NCBI RefSeq assembly: GCF_002217655.1
Contig: NZ_NEWK01000002.1
Coordinates: 125,164-189,163, forward strand
Reading direction: 5' to 3'
Length of the DNA stretch: 64,000 nt
Origin: Geobacillus thermocatenulatus
GTDB lineage: Bacteria > Bacillota > Bacilli > Bacillales > Anoxybacillaceae
Shown in pieces: positions 9,006 through 18,281 of the stretch (positions are counted from its first letter, which is position 1; every line of letters begins with the position of its first letter). A model generated the notes under the pieces. The model did no database searches. It worked only from the letters and a program-made list of their open reading frames with translations, and was not told the origin of the DNA. A program made the position numbers and the translations under genes.

Positions 9006-10205
9006 GTGGGGGCTGCTGCCATAAACAACGAAAGACACGGCGCCTATGCGGTCGTGGCCATTACGAAACACGGGGTCGAGATCGCCCGACGCCTTGGCGG
9101 CGCTCTTGCGGGAGCGGACGTTTATTATACGGATAAATTCGCCCGCGGCGATGAAGCCGAGCACGGGATCCGCTTGTTTTCCGGCAACGTGAAGATGTTG
9201 CTGCCGGAGTTGTTCGCCCGCTACGACGGACTCATTTGCATCATTTCGCTCGGCGCGGTCGTCCGGATGATCGCTCCATTGTTAAAAGATAAAAAGACCG
9301 ATCCGGCGGTTGTCGTCATTGATGATAAAGGAGAACATGTCATCAGCGTATTATCCGGCCATTTAGGAGGCGCCAACGAACTGACGCGGCGTGTGGCCGC
9401 CATATTGGGCGCCCGCCCGGTCATTACGACCGCTTCCGATGTGCAGCAGACGATCGCTGTTGATCTATTCGGCCGCGAATTCGGCTGGGAATGGGAGTCG
9501 GATGACAACTTGACGCCGGTGAGCGCGGCTGTTGTCAATGAAGAACCAGTCGCCGTTGTGCAAGAGTCAGGAGAACCAAATTGGTGGCCGGCGGGCCGCC
9601 CGCTGCCGAAAAACATCACCGTGTACGGCTCGATCGCGGAGGCGCTGGCCGCCCGCCCGACGGCGGCGCTTGTGGTCACTCATCGCCTGCTTGCGCCGGA
9701 AGAAGAGGCCATTTTGCAAAACGGCGTTTTGTATCGCCCGAAAGTAATCGCGATTGGCATCGGCTGCAACCGCGGCACCACAGCCGAGGAAATTGAAGCG
9801 GTCATCCGCGAGACGCTTCGTGCGCTTCGCTTTTCGCTCAAAAGCGTCAAGGCGGTATGCACGATCGAACTGAAAAAAGATGAGCCGGGGCTTCGGGAAG
9901 TTGTCGGCAAATACGGATGGGAATTTGTGACGTACACGCCGGAACAGTTAAACGAAGTGCCGATCGAAGCGCCGTCGGAAACGGTGTACCGCTACACCGG
10001 CGCGTATGGGGTGAGCGAGCCCGCGGCGAAATTGTACAGCGGGGCCGATCGGCTGGCGCTGGTGAAAAAGAAGTCCGGCAATGTGACGATTTCCGTGGCG
10101 CTCATCGATCATCAAAAGAAAGCAACCATGCAGGGAAAGGGGAAAGAGGCATGCGACGGCTTGTCATCGCCGCACCGGGAAGCGGCGCCGGCAAAACGAC
10201 CGTGA
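9006..10205 (+). CDS. cbiG: Cobalt-precorrin-5A hydrolase CbiG
   Basis: CbiG opens the ring lactone and releases acetaldehyde in the anaerobic pathway. The GTG at 9006 sits about 7 bp behind GGGGGAGG and gives 399 residues. The N-terminal part has AVVAITKHGVEIARRL and FSGNVKMLLPELF. The middle has VLSGHLGGANELTR. The C-terminal domain has AIGIGCNRGTTAEEIE. The last 55 bases overlap cbiA in a different frame. Confidence 0.93.
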   Translation: MGAAAINNERHGAYAVVAITKHGVEIARRLGGALAGADVYYTDKFARGDEAEHGIRLFSGNVKMLLPELFARYDGLICIISLGAVVRMIAPLLKDKKTDPAVVVIDDKGEHVISVLSGHLGGANELTRRVAAILGARPVITTASDVQQTIAVDLFGREFGWEWESDDNLTPVSAAVVNEEPVAVVQESGEPNWWPAGRPLPKNITVYGSIAEALAARPTAALVVTHRLLAPEEEAILQNGVLYRPKVIAIGIGCNRGTTAEEIEAVIRETLRALRFSLKSVKAVCTIELKKDEPGLREVVGKYGWEFVTYTPEQLNEVPIEAPSETVYRYTGAYGVSEPAAKLYSGADRLALVKKKSGNVTISVALIDHQKKATMQGKGKEACDGLSSPHREAAPAKRP

Positions 10206-11518
10206 CGCTTGGGTTGATGGCGGCCATGAGGCAGCAAGGATATACGGTGCAAGGGTTTAAATGCGGTCCGGACTACATTGATCCGACGTACCATACGGCG
10301 GTCACCGGCCGACCGGCGCGCAACTTGGACAGCTGGATGGCCGGCCGCGCGAACGTGCGCCAAATGTTGGCGAACGGCTGCCAAGGGGCGGATCTCGCCA
10401 TCATCGAAGGGGTGATGGGGCTGTTTGACGGCAAGCAGCCGCTGTCTGATGAGGGATCGACAGCCGATATTGCGGCATTGACGGAAAGCCCGGTGCTGCT
10501 TGTCATTGACGCCGCCGGCATGGCCCGCAGCGCTGCTGCCATCGTCCACGGGTTTCAAACCTTTCACCCCAACGTCCGCATTGCCGGCGTGTTTGCGAAC
10601 CGCGTCGGGAGCGAAGGGCATTTCCGGCTGATTCAGGCGGCCATCGAGCAAATGTGCGGCATCCCGGCGGTCGGTTATTTGCCAAAAGACGAGGCTCTGA
10701 CGTTGCCCGAGCGGCATTTAGGACTTGTTCCGTCGGTGGAGCGCGGCGAATTGGATGCTTTTTTTGCCGCCCTTGGGGAAAAAGTAGCGGAAACAGTCGA
10801 TTGGGAGGCGTTGCTTCAGATCGCCGAGTCCGCTCCGCCTCTGGAGGCGCCTGCGCCGCTTGTCCAACCAAGCCGGACGTATCCGGTGCGCATCGCGGTG
10901 GCGAAGGATGCCGCCTTCCACTTTTACTATCCAGAAAACTTGGAGATATTGGCCGCCTATGGCGCGGAACTTGTTTATTTCTCCCCGCTCGCCGGCGAGC
11001 CGCTTCCGGAAGGCGCCGACGGGCTGTATATCGGCGGCGGCTTCCCGGAGGAATTTGCCGCTGAGCTGGCGCGGCAGACGGCGGCGAAACAGTCGATCCG
11101 GGCGGCGATTGAATCCGGTTTGCCGACGCTGGCTGAGTGCGGCGGATTTATGTTTCTCACCGAACAGCTTGTGACGACGAGCGGGGAGGCGTACGACATG
11201 GTCGGCGTCATTCCGGGGAAGGTCGTGATGAAGACGAAGCTCGCGGCGCTTGGCTATCGCGAAGTGCGCGGGCGGAAAGGGAATTTTCTATTGCCGGAAG
11301 GAGAAACAGCGCGCGGACATGAATTCCATTATTCGGTGTACGAACCGCGGAGCGAGACGCCGTTTGCTTATGACACGAGCGGCCGGAAAGGAACAAAGCC
11401 GGACGGTTGTCTAGTGCACCGGCTTGTCGCCGGCTACGTCCATTTCCATTTCGCGTCCGCCCCGGCGATGGCTGAACGATGGCTCGCCGCATGCGAGCGG
11501 GTGAAACGCGATGGCTAG
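10151..11518 (+). CDS. cbiA: Cobyrinate a,c-diamide synthase CbiA
   Basis: This glutamine- and ATP-dependent enzyme amidates the a and c carboxylates of (Co-)cobyrinate. ATG 10151 follows GGAAAGAGGC and gives 455 residues. The N-terminal P-loop is APGSGAGKTT, with KCGPDYIDPTYH after it. The C-terminal class I glutaminase domain has the nucleophile in AECGGFMFL and a VHFHFAS histidine region. It overlaps both cbiG and cbiP. Confidence 0.94.
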   Translation: MRRLVIAAPGSGAGKTTVTLGLMAAMRQQGYTVQGFKCGPDYIDPTYHTAVTGRPARNLDSWMAGRANVRQMLANGCQGADLAIIEGVMGLFDGKQPLSDEGSTADIAALTESPVLLVIDAAGMARSAAAIVHGFQTFHPNVRIAGVFANRVGSEGHFRLIQAAIEQMCGIPAVGYLPKDEALTLPERHLGLVPSVERGELDAFFAALGEKVAETVDWEALLQIAESAPPLEAPAPLVQPSRTYPVRIAVAKDAAFHFYYPENLEILAAYGAELVYFSPLAGEPLPEGADGLYIGGGFPEEFAAELARQTAAKQSIRAAIESGLPTLAECGGFMFLTEQLVTTSGEAYDMVGVIPGKVVMKTKLAALGYREVRGRKGNFLLPEGETARGHEFHYSVYEPRSETPFAYDTSGRKGTKPDGCLVHRLVAGYVHFHFASAPAMAERWLAACERVKRDG

Positions 11519-13007
11519 AGCGCTGCCGATCATGTTTCAAGGCACCCATTCCGATGCCGGCAAAAGCGTCATCGCAACCGCCTTTTGCCGCATGTTCGCC
11601 CAAGACGGCTGGAAGACGGCGCCGTTTAAGTCGCAAAACATGTCGTTAAACTCATATGTAACGCCGGACGGGAAAGAAATCGGCCGGGCGCAAGGCATTC
11701 AGGCCGAAGCAGCCGGAGTGGCGGCGCGCGCCGAGATGAATCCGATTTTGATTAAGCCAAGCCGCGAGCATGAATCGCAAATCGTTGTGCTTGGCAAACC
11801 GTACGGCAATATGCAGGCGTTCGCTTACCGGAACGAGTTTTTCCACCAAGGGTTGGCTGTCATCCGTCAGTCGCTCGAAACGTTGATGAATGAGTATGAC
11901 CGGATTGTCATTGAAGGAGCGGGAAGCCCGGCGGAAGTAAACTTAAACGACCGCGAGCTCGTCAACATGCGCATCGCCCGCCTCGCCAACGCTCCGGTCG
12001 TGTTGATCGGCGATATTGAACGGGGCGGGGTGTTCGCGAGCCTCGTTGGAACGATGTCGCTGCTTGAGCCTGAGGACCGAAAGCGGGTCATCGGCGTCAT
12101 CATTAACAAGTTTCGCGGCGATGTGTCGCTGCTTAAACCGGGGCTTGATTGGTTTGAGCAGCACACCGGTGTGCCGGTGCTCGGCGTCGTTCCCTATTTG
12201 CCTGATTTGGCGATCGATGCGGAAGATTCGCTGTCGCTTGAGCGGTTTGCTTCATCTGTCGGGGGAGAGGAAGCGATTGATGTCGCGGTCATCCGCTGTC
12301 CGAAAATCGCCAATTTCACCGATATCGACCCCCTTTTGGCTGAACCGGACTGCCGCGTCCGGTTGGTGACGCACGCGGGTGAACTCGGCAAGCCGGATGT
12401 GATCGTGCTTCCCGGCAGCAAAAACACGATCGAAGACTTGATTTATATGAAGAAAAGAGGACTCGCTTCCCGCATTGTGTCGCTTGTCAATGAAGGAAAA
12501 GCGAGAGTCGTCGGCTTATGCGGCGGCTATCAAATGCTTGGCGCCGTCATCCGCGATCCGTATGGAGTCGAGACACCGCTCCCGGAAGTAAAAGGGCTTG
12601 GTTTGCTGCCGATTGAAACGACGCTTGAGCGGACGAAAATCACGATCCGTACGGAAGGGATGCTTACGTGGGCGGGCGAGCGGTTTTCGGTGCAAGGATA
12701 CGAGATTCATATGGGCCGCTCGGCGCCGCTTCCTGGCTATGCGCCGCTTATTGAGGCGGACGGCCGTCATGAAGGGGCGAAGCACAGTGATGAGCGGGTG
12801 CTGGGCACGTACATGCACGATTTGTTTCATAACGATGCGTTCCGCACCGCGTTTTTCAACAGCATTCGTCGCCAAAAAGGAATCGCTCCTTCTGGCGTCC
12901 GACTCTTTCGCTTGCTCAAAGAAAAGGCGTTCGACCGGCTTGCCGCCCACGTTCGGGAACATGTGGACGTTGAACGGATTGAGCGAATGATGGGTGAATT
13001 TCAGTAG
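11511..13007 (+). CDS. cbiP: Cobyric acid synthase
   Basis: CbiP/CobQ amidates the b, d, e and g side chains of adenosylcobyrinate diamide. The 498-residue product has an N-terminal MFQGTHSDAGKS P-loop, NMSLNSYVT, an ERGGVFASLVGT segment, and a glutaminase domain with LCGGYQMLG and GTYMHDLFHN. The start overlaps the cbiA stop by eight bases. A 217-bp gap follows before cobT. Confidence 0.95.
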   Translation: MARALPIMFQGTHSDAGKSVIATAFCRMFAQDGWKTAPFKSQNMSLNSYVTPDGKEIGRAQGIQAEAAGVAARAEMNPILIKPSREHESQIVVLGKPYGNMQAFAYRNEFFHQGLAVIRQSLETLMNEYDRIVIEGAGSPAEVNLNDRELVNMRIARLANAPVVLIGDIERGGVFASLVGTMSLLEPEDRKRVIGVIINKFRGDVSLLKPGLDWFEQHTGVPVLGVVPYLPDLAIDAEDSLSLERFASSVGGEEAIDVAVIRCPKIANFTDIDPLLAEPDCRVRLVTHAGELGKPDVIVLPGSKNTIEDLIYMKKRGLASRIVSLVNEGKARVVGLCGGYQMLGAVIRDPYGVETPLPEVKGLGLLPIETTLERTKITIRTEGMLTWAGERFSVQGYEIHMGRSAPLPGYAPLIEADGRHEGAKHSDERVLGTYMHDLFHNDAFRTAFFNSIRRQKGIAPSGVRLFRLLKEKAFDRLAAHVREHVDVERIERMMGEFQ

Positions 13008-13224
13008 CCGTGATCGATATAGCGATCATGGCGGTATCGAAGAACGGCCGATATGACGCTCTTTTGCCGAGCGATTGGCTCGATTTGGGGGCTGCGAATT
13101 TCTCCTGTAAAGCGGGGGTGTCCGGCCCTTCTGTTGACAGGAGGGGCCCTGCATGTTTGCTTCTCAATCATAGACGAGAAAGGAGGAAGCGCCTATTCCC
13201 GCTTGATGGGGATATGGTGCGCCC
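13008..13224 (+). other. Leader or gap between cbiP and cobT
   Basis: No convincing gene is seen here. The stretch holds a perfect short hairpin right after cbiP (TGATCG and CGATCA around 13011-13026), a second hairpin near 13124-13150 (GGCCC arms), and a strong AAAGGAGG at about 13179-13186, which lies 39 bases before the cobT ATG and would better serve a short open frame ending at 13257. No cobalamin-riboswitch B12 box is visible. Confidence 0.5.
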
Positions 13225-14283
13225 ATGATGAATGTTTCCATCCCACCGATCCGCCGTGAAATGGTTGAACAAGCGCGTGCCTATATCGATCAATTGACCA
13301 AACCGCCCGGCAGCCTCGGCCGTCTTGAAGAAGTGGCGGCAACGCTTGCTGGCATGACCGGGGAGCTGCTTCCACGCGTCACTCCGCCCGGAGTGCTCGT
13401 GTTTGCGGCCGATCATGGCGTCACGGAAGAAGGGGTGTCTGCCTATCCGGCCGAAGTGACGGCGCAAATGGTGTACAACTTTGCCAACGGCGGAGCGGCG
13501 ATCAACGCCTTCAGCCGGCAAATCGGCGCGTTGCTTCAGGTGATTGATGTCGGTGTCGCCGTGCCAATTGCTGATGAGCGCGTCATTCAGAAAAAGGTTC
13601 GCCCGGGAACGAACAATTTCGCCAAAACGGAAGCGATGACGCCGTCCGAGGCCGAACAGGCGCTTCATGTCGGTTACGAACAGGCGGCGTTCATCATTGA
13701 ACAAGGCGTCCGCACGCTCATTGTCGGTGAAATGGGCATCGGCAATACGACCGCCGCGAGCGCCTTATTGGCCACGCTCGCCAATGAGCCGCTTGAGCGC
13801 ATCGTTGGCAAAGGAAGCGGCATTAAGGAGGAAATGCTTGCCCATAAACAGGACGTGATCCGACGGGCGCTCTTGCTTCATCGGCCGGATCCGGCGAAGC
13901 CGCTTGAATGGCTTTCGAAAATCGGCGGGTTGGAGATCGCTGCTATGGCCGGGGCGATGCTGGCAGCCGCCGAGCGGCGCATCCCGATTTTGCTTGACGG
14001 CTTTATTTGCACGGTGGCTGCCCTTGTGGCCCGCCAGTTTGCCGGGAACGTCACAGACTATATGATTGCCGGCCATCGTTCCGAAGAGCCGGGGCACAGC
14101 ATAGCCCTTCGCTTGCTTGGGAAAGAGCCGCTTTTGGATCTTGGCATGCGCCTTGGCGAAGGAAGCGGCGCGGCGGTAGCGTTTCCGCTCTTGATTTCAG
14201 CAATGGCGATGGTGAACGAAATGGCGACATTCGCTTCGGCGGGCGTTTCCACGGCCAATGCGAAAGGGGAGAAGGGGCGATGA
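13225..14283 (+). CDS. cobT: Nicotinate-nucleotide-dimethylbenzimidazole phosphoribosyltransferase
   Basis: CobT activates the lower ligand base to alpha-ribazole phosphate. The 352-residue protein shows KPPGSLGRLEEVA, VFAADHGVTEEGVSAYP, GEMGIGNTTAASALL and the C-terminal RLGEGSGAA with the family's catalytic Glu. Two ATGs (13225, 13228) are possible and the local ribosome site is weak. The stop overlaps the next ATG (ATGA). It is the only visible nucleotide-loop gene here. Confidence 0.94.
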   Translation: MMNVSIPPIRREMVEQARAYIDQLTKPPGSLGRLEEVAATLAGMTGELLPRVTPPGVLVFAADHGVTEEGVSAYPAEVTAQMVYNFANGGAAINAFSRQIGALLQVIDVGVAVPIADERVIQKKVRPGTNNFAKTEAMTPSEAEQALHVGYEQAAFIIEQGVRTLIVGEMGIGNTTAASALLATLANEPLERIVGKGSGIKEEMLAHKQDVIRRALLLHRPDPAKPLEWLSKIGGLEIAAMAGAMLAAAERRIPILLDGFICTVAALVARQFAGNVTDYMIAGHRSEEPGHSIALRLLGKEPLLDLGMRLGEGSGAAVAFPLLISAMAMVNEMATFASAGVSTANAKGEKGR

Positions 14284-15050
14284 CCGTCGGCAAAGTGTAT
14301 TTAGTCGGCGCCGGGCCGGGTGATGAAAAGCTCATCACGGTTTACGGCCGCGAATGCCTAGAGCGGGCGGATGTCATTATTTACGACCGGCTCATCAACC
14401 GGAAGCTGCTGCGCTACGCGAAGCCGGACGCTGAGCTTCTTTACTGCGGCAAAGAGCCGGGAAAACATGACACCGTTCAAGAACAAATTCACGAGCTGCT
14501 CGTTTGTCATGCGCAACAAGGCAAAACGGTCGTCCGCTTAAAAGGCGGCGATCCGTGTGTGTTTGGCCGCGTTGGCGAAGAAGCGGAAGTGTTGGCGAAA
14601 GCCGGCATTCCGTTTGAAATTGTTCCTGGGGTGACATCCGGCATCGCTGCGCCCGCGTACGCCGGCATTCCGGTCACCCACCGTGATTACGCCGCCTCGG
14701 TGGCGATGGTCAGCGGGCATCGGAGTGAGCGGATCGATTGGGAGGCGCTGACTCGAGGATGCGATACGATCCTTGTCTACATGGGAGCGGCCAATTTGCC
14801 GGATATTTGCGGCCGGTTGATGGCGGCCGGAAAGCCGTCGGATACGCCAGCGGCCATCATTGAATGGGGGACGACTGAGCGGCAGCGCACGGTGGCGGCG
14901 ACGCTTTCGACGCTGTCAGACGAGGCGGAACAGGCGGGCATTTCCCATCCGGCCATCATCATCATCGGCGATGTCGTTCGTCTGCGTGAGACGCTCCAAT
15001 GGTTTCCGGAGCGGCAAGGGGGCGTGGTCGATGCCGACGCCTCGTCGTAG
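14280..15050 (+). CDS. cobA: Uroporphyrinogen-III C-methyltransferase
   Basis: SUMT makes precorrin-2 from uroporphyrinogen III, the branch point for siroheme and cobalamin. ATG 14280 overlaps the cobT stop and gives 256 residues. VYLVGAGPGDEKLITV, LKGGDPCVFGRVGEEAE and the VPGVTSGIAAPAYAGIPVTHR segment are diagnostic. It is a stand-alone methylase without the CysG dehydrogenase or chelatase part, as is usual in Bacillus cob operons. The end overlaps cobO by 20 bp. Confidence 0.94.
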   Translation: MTVGKVYLVGAGPGDEKLITVYGRECLERADVIIYDRLINRKLLRYAKPDAELLYCGKEPGKHDTVQEQIHELLVCHAQQGKTVVRLKGGDPCVFGRVGEEAEVLAKAGIPFEIVPGVTSGIAAPAYAGIPVTHRDYAASVAMVSGHRSERIDWEALTRGCDTILVYMGAANLPDICGRLMAAGKPSDTPAAIIEWGTTERQRTVAATLSTLSDEAEQAGISHPAIIIIGDVVRLRETLQWFPERQGGVVDADASS

Positions 15051-15576
15051 CGGGCGTGTCATCGTGTATACGGGCGACGGAAAAGGAAAAACGACGGCCG
15101 CATTGGGGCTTGCCCTGCGTGCCGTCGGCCGGGGAATGAACGTCGCGGTTTTGCAGTTTGTGAAATCGCCGGAACGGACATACGGCGAGCAGTTGGTCCT
15201 AGAGCGTCTTGGCGTCGACGTCCGTCAGCTCGGCGCCGGCTTCACTTGGACAAAAACGCCGGACATCCACCGCGAAGCGTTGAAGCGTGCCTGGGCGGTG
15301 GCCAAAGAATATGTGTATTCCGGACGGTATGATATGATTGTGCTCGATGAACTGAACAATGTGTTGGCCATTGACCGCTTTCCCGTTGAAGATATCGTAT
15401 CAGTCAGCGAGGTGCTCGAGCTGATCCGCACGCGCCCGCCGTCGCTTCATCTTGTCATCACCGGGAGATCCGCGCGCCCAGAGCTGATGGCGGCTGCCGA
15501 TATTGTGACGGAAATGAAGCTCATCAAGCATGACTATGAACAAGGAAGAACCGCGATGAAAGGGATTGAATTTTAG
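15031..15576 (+). CDS. cobO: Cob(I)yrinic acid a,c-diamide adenosyltransferase (CobO/BtuR type)
   Basis: The enzyme transfers the 5'-deoxyadenosyl group of ATP to cobalt. Start ATG 15031 lies inside the end of cobA behind GCAAGGGGGCG and gives 181 residues. The P-loop is YTGDGKGKTTAALG, followed by QFVKSPERTYGE and VLDELNNVLAI, typical of the P-loop CobO/BtuR class. It is the last gene of the cob operon and a hairpin follows. Confidence 0.93.
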   Translation: MPTPRRSGRVIVYTGDGKGKTTAALGLALRAVGRGMNVAVLQFVKSPERTYGEQLVLERLGVDVRQLGAGFTWTKTPDIHREALKRAWAVAKEYVYSGRYDMIVLDELNNVLAIDRFPVEDIVSVSEVLELIRTRPPSLHLVITGRSARPELMAAADIVTEMKLIKHDYEQGRTAMKGIEF

Positions 15577-15578
15577 AA

Positions 15579-15613
15579 GCAAACACGCGGCCGTGTCTTG
15601 GCCGCGTGTTTGC
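15579..15613. terminator. Convergent hairpin after cobO
   Basis: A perfect 14-bp stem (GCAAACACGCGGCC at 15579-15592 against 15600-15613) with a 7-base loop lies between the converging ends of cobO and the 49-residue gene. Neither strand shows a clear T tract, so it may need a factor or act mainly as an RNA end stabiliser. Confidence 0.6.
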
Positions 15614-15616
15614 GAG

Positions 15617-15766
15617 TCAGGCGTGTTCATCGGTTTTGTCGTTTTGCATTTTGTTTGGCCGCCGTCCTTTGCTGTTATCGCCGGAAACCGGACCGCGGAG
15701 CAAGGTCATCGGATCTTGCGTTGGCGCGTTTTGATTGCGGCTGCCGTTGTTTGGGCGTTTCGTCAT
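15617..15766 (-). CDS. Small hydrophilic protein, 49 residues, unknown family
   Basis: The reading frame starts MTKRPNNGSRNQNAP behind a very strong AAAGGAGGTGG with good spacing and ends in NDKTDEHA. The composition is rich in Asn, Lys, Arg, Gln and Pro with no hydrophobic core, like minor small acid-soluble or coat-associated spore proteins. I cannot place it in a named Ssp family. It faces cobO and shares the hairpin at 15579-15613. Confidence 0.6.
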   Translation of the reverse strand: MTKRPNNGSRNQNAPTQDPMTLLRGPVSGDNSKGRRPNKMQNDKTDEHA

Positions 15767-15853
15767 GAGCTCCACCTCCTTTGGCTGCCGTTGTCATACG
15801 TTTAGCATGGACGATGCCTTCATTCCTATGCATGGTTGTCTACAGCCCAGCAT

Positions 15854-15884
15854 AAAAAAGCGGGAAGCGTTCGTGTTCCCGCTT
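15854..15884 (-). terminator. Rho-independent terminator of the YjcZ-type gene
   Basis: On the minus strand, a 9-bp stem (AAGCGGGAA at 15858-15866 with 15876-15884) is followed by TTTTTT. It lies 60 bases after the stop of the small spore peptide gene. Confidence 0.75.
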
Positions 15885-15943
15885 TCCCGCTGCACGCCGG
15901 CCGGATGCTGGCAAACACGGCGGCCGGAGAAAGGGATTACGGT

Positions 15944-16039
15944 TTAGTAAACGTAGCCGCCGAACGCAGCCCCGACAATAATGAGCAAAATAAACAAGAC
16001 AACGATCAGCGCAAAGCCATTGCCATGCCAAGCGCCCAT
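15944..16039 (-). CDS. YjcZ-family sporulation peptide
   Basis: A 31-residue peptide, MGAWHGNGFALIVVLFILL followed by IIVGAAFGGYVY, matches the YjcZ/YczN family of small membrane peptides made during sporulation (conserved GFALIVVLFILLIIVGA core). GGGAGGTG precedes the ATG with 7-base spacing. It is one membrane helix with a short polar head. It is too short for many gene finders. Confidence 0.85.
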   Translation of the reverse strand: MGAWHGNGFALIVVLFILLIIVGAAFGGYVY

Positions 16040-16124
16040 CCCGTTCACCTCCCTGCAAAATCTACTATATGGTATGCCATTCATTGCACGAAGGAACGGG
16101 GCAATTGTCGGAAAATGACAAAAT

Positions 16125-16160
16125 AAGAAAAACGCCTTGCTAGGAAAAGCAAAGGCGTTA
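16125..16160 (-). terminator. Terminator of metA
   Basis: Stem AACGCCTT (16131-16138) with AAGGCGTT (16152-16159), extended inward by GCT/AGC. On the minus strand it is followed by TTTCTTATTTTG. It lies 22 bases after the metA stop. Confidence 0.75.
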
Positions 16161-16181
16161 TTGTCGAATGATATTTTCCTT

Positions 16182-17090
16182 TCATTCCCAAACGTAGGGC
16201 GTTTCCTGATACACGTAATAGTTCAGCCAGTTGACAAACAACAAATTCGCATGCGAGCGCCATGTGTTCAGCGGCGGCTGGCTTGGATCATCATTAGGGA
16301 AGTATGATTCCGGGATGTGAATCGACAACCCTTTCGCCAAGTCGCGTTCATATTCTTCTTTGAGCGTTGTCGCATCATATTCTGGATGGCCCGTTAAGAA
16401 AATGCGGCGCCCGTCGTTCGATGCGACGAGGCAAACGCCGGCTTTGTCAGACATGGACAAAATGGTGAGATCTGGCACTTTTTCGATGTCTTCGCGTTTG
16501 ACGTCTGTATGGCGGGAGTGCGGCATGCGGAACACATCGTCAAAACCGCGCAATAGTTTTACGTTTTTCACTTCCACCGTATGGTTGAACACACCGAAGC
16601 ATTTTTCCGGCAATGGGTATTTCGGAATGCCGTAGTGATAGTATAAGCCAGCTTGTGCCCCCCAACAAATGTGCAGCGTTGACGTGACGTTCGTTTTCGT
16701 CCATTCCATTATTTCCGTCAACTCTCCCCAATAGTTGACTTCTTCAAACGGCATTTGCTCGACCGGCGCCCCGGTGATGATCATCCCGTCGAACTTGCGA
16801 TGGCGGATATGCGGGAAAATGGTGTAAAATTGTTCTAAATGATGTTTGCTTGTCGTTTTCGGCTCATGGGTCGCCGGGCGCAAAAAGGTGACGTTCACTT
16901 GCAGCGGCGAGTTGCCGAGCAACCGCAATAGCTGTGTCTCTGCTTTTTCTTTTTCGGGCATCAAGTTTAAGATGACGATGTTGAGTGGACGGATGTCTTG
17001 GGAGTAAGCCCGTTCTTCGTCCATCACGAAAATGTTTTCTTGTTCGAGTATTTCTTTCGCCGGCAAGTCTTTTGGAATGTTGATTGGCAA
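16182..17090 (-). CDS. metA: Homoserine O-acetyltransferase MetA
   Basis: MetA activates homoserine for methionine synthesis. A TTG start at 17090, six bases after GGAGGGG, gives 302 residues starting (M)[14 protein letters not shown], as in B. subtilis MetA. The catalytic Cys is residue 142 ([10 protein letters not shown]). Residue 111 is Glu, the residue associated with acetyl-CoA rather than succinyl-CoA use. The frame is open further upstream, but that part overlaps the divergent promoter. No S-box leader is seen in the short upstream gap. B. subtilis has the same bsaA-metA neighbourhood. Confidence 0.94.
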   Translation of the reverse strand: MPINIPKDLPAKEILEQENIFVMDEERAYSQDIRPLNIVILNLMPEKEKAETQLLRLLGNSPLQVNVTFLRPATHEPKTTSKHHLEQFYTIFPHIRHRKFDGMIITGAPVEQMPFEEVNYWGELTEIMEWTKTNVTSTLHICWGAQAGLYYHYGIPKYPLPEKCFGVFNHTVEVKNVKLLRGFDDVFRMPHSRHTDVKREDIEKVPDLTILSMSDKAGVCLVASNDGRRIFLTGHPEYDATTLKEEYERDLAKGLSIHIPESYFPNDDPSQPPLNTWRSHANLLFVNWLNYYVYQETPYVWE

Positions 17091-17120
17091 TGGTGTCCCC
17101 TCCGTTTCTGTCTCGTTACT

Positions 17121-17149
17121 AAATACCTTAATTATAAAAACTTTGTCAA
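17121..17149 (-). promoter_or_regulatory. Candidate sigma-A promoter of metA
   Basis: On the minus strand TTGACA (17144-17149) is followed about 17-18 bases later by GTATTT (17121-17126), a fair -10, ending about 30 bases before the TTG start. The -35 is perfect and the -10 is weak. Confidence 0.5.
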
Positions 17150-17209
17150 CATTCTTCAATTGATTTTTTGACCTTAAAACAGCTGGTGAACAAAAAGGGG
17201 GAATCCCGA

Positions 17210-17725
17210 TTGGATCCGACCGCCTTTGACAATTTAAAAACGGTGTTGGAAGGAGCGATATATGACGCGGACTTGCAAGGGCGCATTGCCGTGGTCGATC
17301 GCCGCGATCTTGCCGATTTGGCTCGCCTGTCACGCGAGTACGTCATTTCCTTTCAACAAGCGGGGGCGCCTGAGCCGCCAGTCGTCTGCACGGTGCGGCT
17401 TGCGATCGATTTTGCTGAATTGGTGAATGAACGTCTCCAGCACGGCCGGGCTGGCTGCCGGCTCTCTCTTCTGTTTACCCTTCCGGTTCGCCGTTTGTCC
17501 GTTTGTGAGCTCATTGAAGGAACACTGCGGACGATTTGGGGCAAGGAGCGAATCATCCGGCAAACGCTCCGCTTTCCGTTTCCGCATGAAAACGGCCCGT
17601 ATGAAAATGAAGCCGCGGTCGAATTCGCCCGCCTCATTTACGAGGAGAACGCCGTCGATTTGCCGGAAATGGTGCCGTATATCATTTCCTCGCTCGAACA
17701 GCTGCAGCCATTTGTTGGCGAATAA
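17210..17725 (+). CDS. Conserved hypothetical protein, 171 residues
   Basis: I do not recognise a family. The TTG at 17210 follows AAAAGGGGGAAT with normal spacing, and a TTG at 17168 would add 14 residues. The product is soluble, with mixed alpha/beta composition, ordinary codon use and no membrane segment. It contains [20 protein letters not shown] and a C-terminal [19 protein letters not shown] helix. It is divergent from metA and 61 bp before bsaA. Confidence 0.6.
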   Translation: MDPTAFDNLKTVLEGAIYDADLQGRIAVVDRRDLADLARLSREYVISFQQAGAPEPPVVCTVRLAIDFAELVNERLQHGRAGCRLSLLFTLPVRRLSVCELIEGTLRTIWGKERIIRQTLRFPFPHENGPYENEAAVEFARLIYEENAVDLPEMVPYIISSLEQLQPFVGE

Positions 17726-17786
17726 CGAAGCAAAAAGTGGAAACAAACGGAGAAATCCGTTATGATGAGGATGAGGTGAGAACGTG

Positions 17787-18263
17787 ATGAGTGTATATGA
17801 ATTCAGCGCCAAAACGATTCGTGGCGAGGAGCAACCGTTGTCCGCCTACAAAGGGAACGTGCTGTTGATTGTCAACACGGCGAGCCGATGCGGATTTACC
17901 CCGCAGTATAAAGAATTGCAAGAGCTGTATGACGAATACCGCGAGCGCGGGTTTGTGGTGCTCGGTTTTCCGTGCAACCAGTTCGGCGGCCAAGAGCCGG
18001 GGACGGAAGAGGAAATTGAGCAATTTTGCCAGTTGAATTACGGTGTGACGTTCCCGCTGTTTGCGAAAGTGGATGTGAATGGCGATAACGCCCATCCACT
18101 GTTTCAATATTTGAAAGAAGAGGCGCCGGGGGCATTGGGAACAAAGGCGATCAAATGGAATTTCACGAAGTTTTTGGTCGACCGCAGCGGCAAGGTTGTC
18201 GCTCGTTTCGCACCGCAAACAAAGCCAAGCGAGCTGAGAAAGGAAATTGAAAAGCTGCTGTAA
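17787..18263 (+). CDS. bsaA: Glutathione-peroxidase-family thiol peroxidase
   Basis: This 158-residue protein has the GPx hallmarks: [12 protein letters not shown] (active Cys 35 instead of selenocysteine), [13 protein letters not shown] and [13 protein letters not shown]. In Firmicutes such proteins reduce peroxides using thioredoxin-like donors. The start is ATG 17787 behind GAGGTGAG, and GTG 17784 is possible. It is named after the B. subtilis gene in the same neighbourhood. Confidence 0.92.
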   Translation: MSVYEFSAKTIRGEEQPLSAYKGNVLLIVNTASRCGFTPQYKELQELYDEYRERGFVVLGFPCNQFGGQEPGTEEEIEQFCQLNYGVTFPLFAKVDVNGDNAHPLFQYLKEEAPGALGTKAIKWNFTKFLVDRSGKVVARFAPQTKPSELRKEIEKLL

Positions 18264-18281
18264 GGCAAGGAGGGGTAACGC

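Noticed and set aside
16182-17333. Longer metA start at 17333
   Set aside because: It would extend through the metA promoter and the divergent gene's start, and the TTG at 17090 restores the family length and Cys 142 and Glu 111 numbering.
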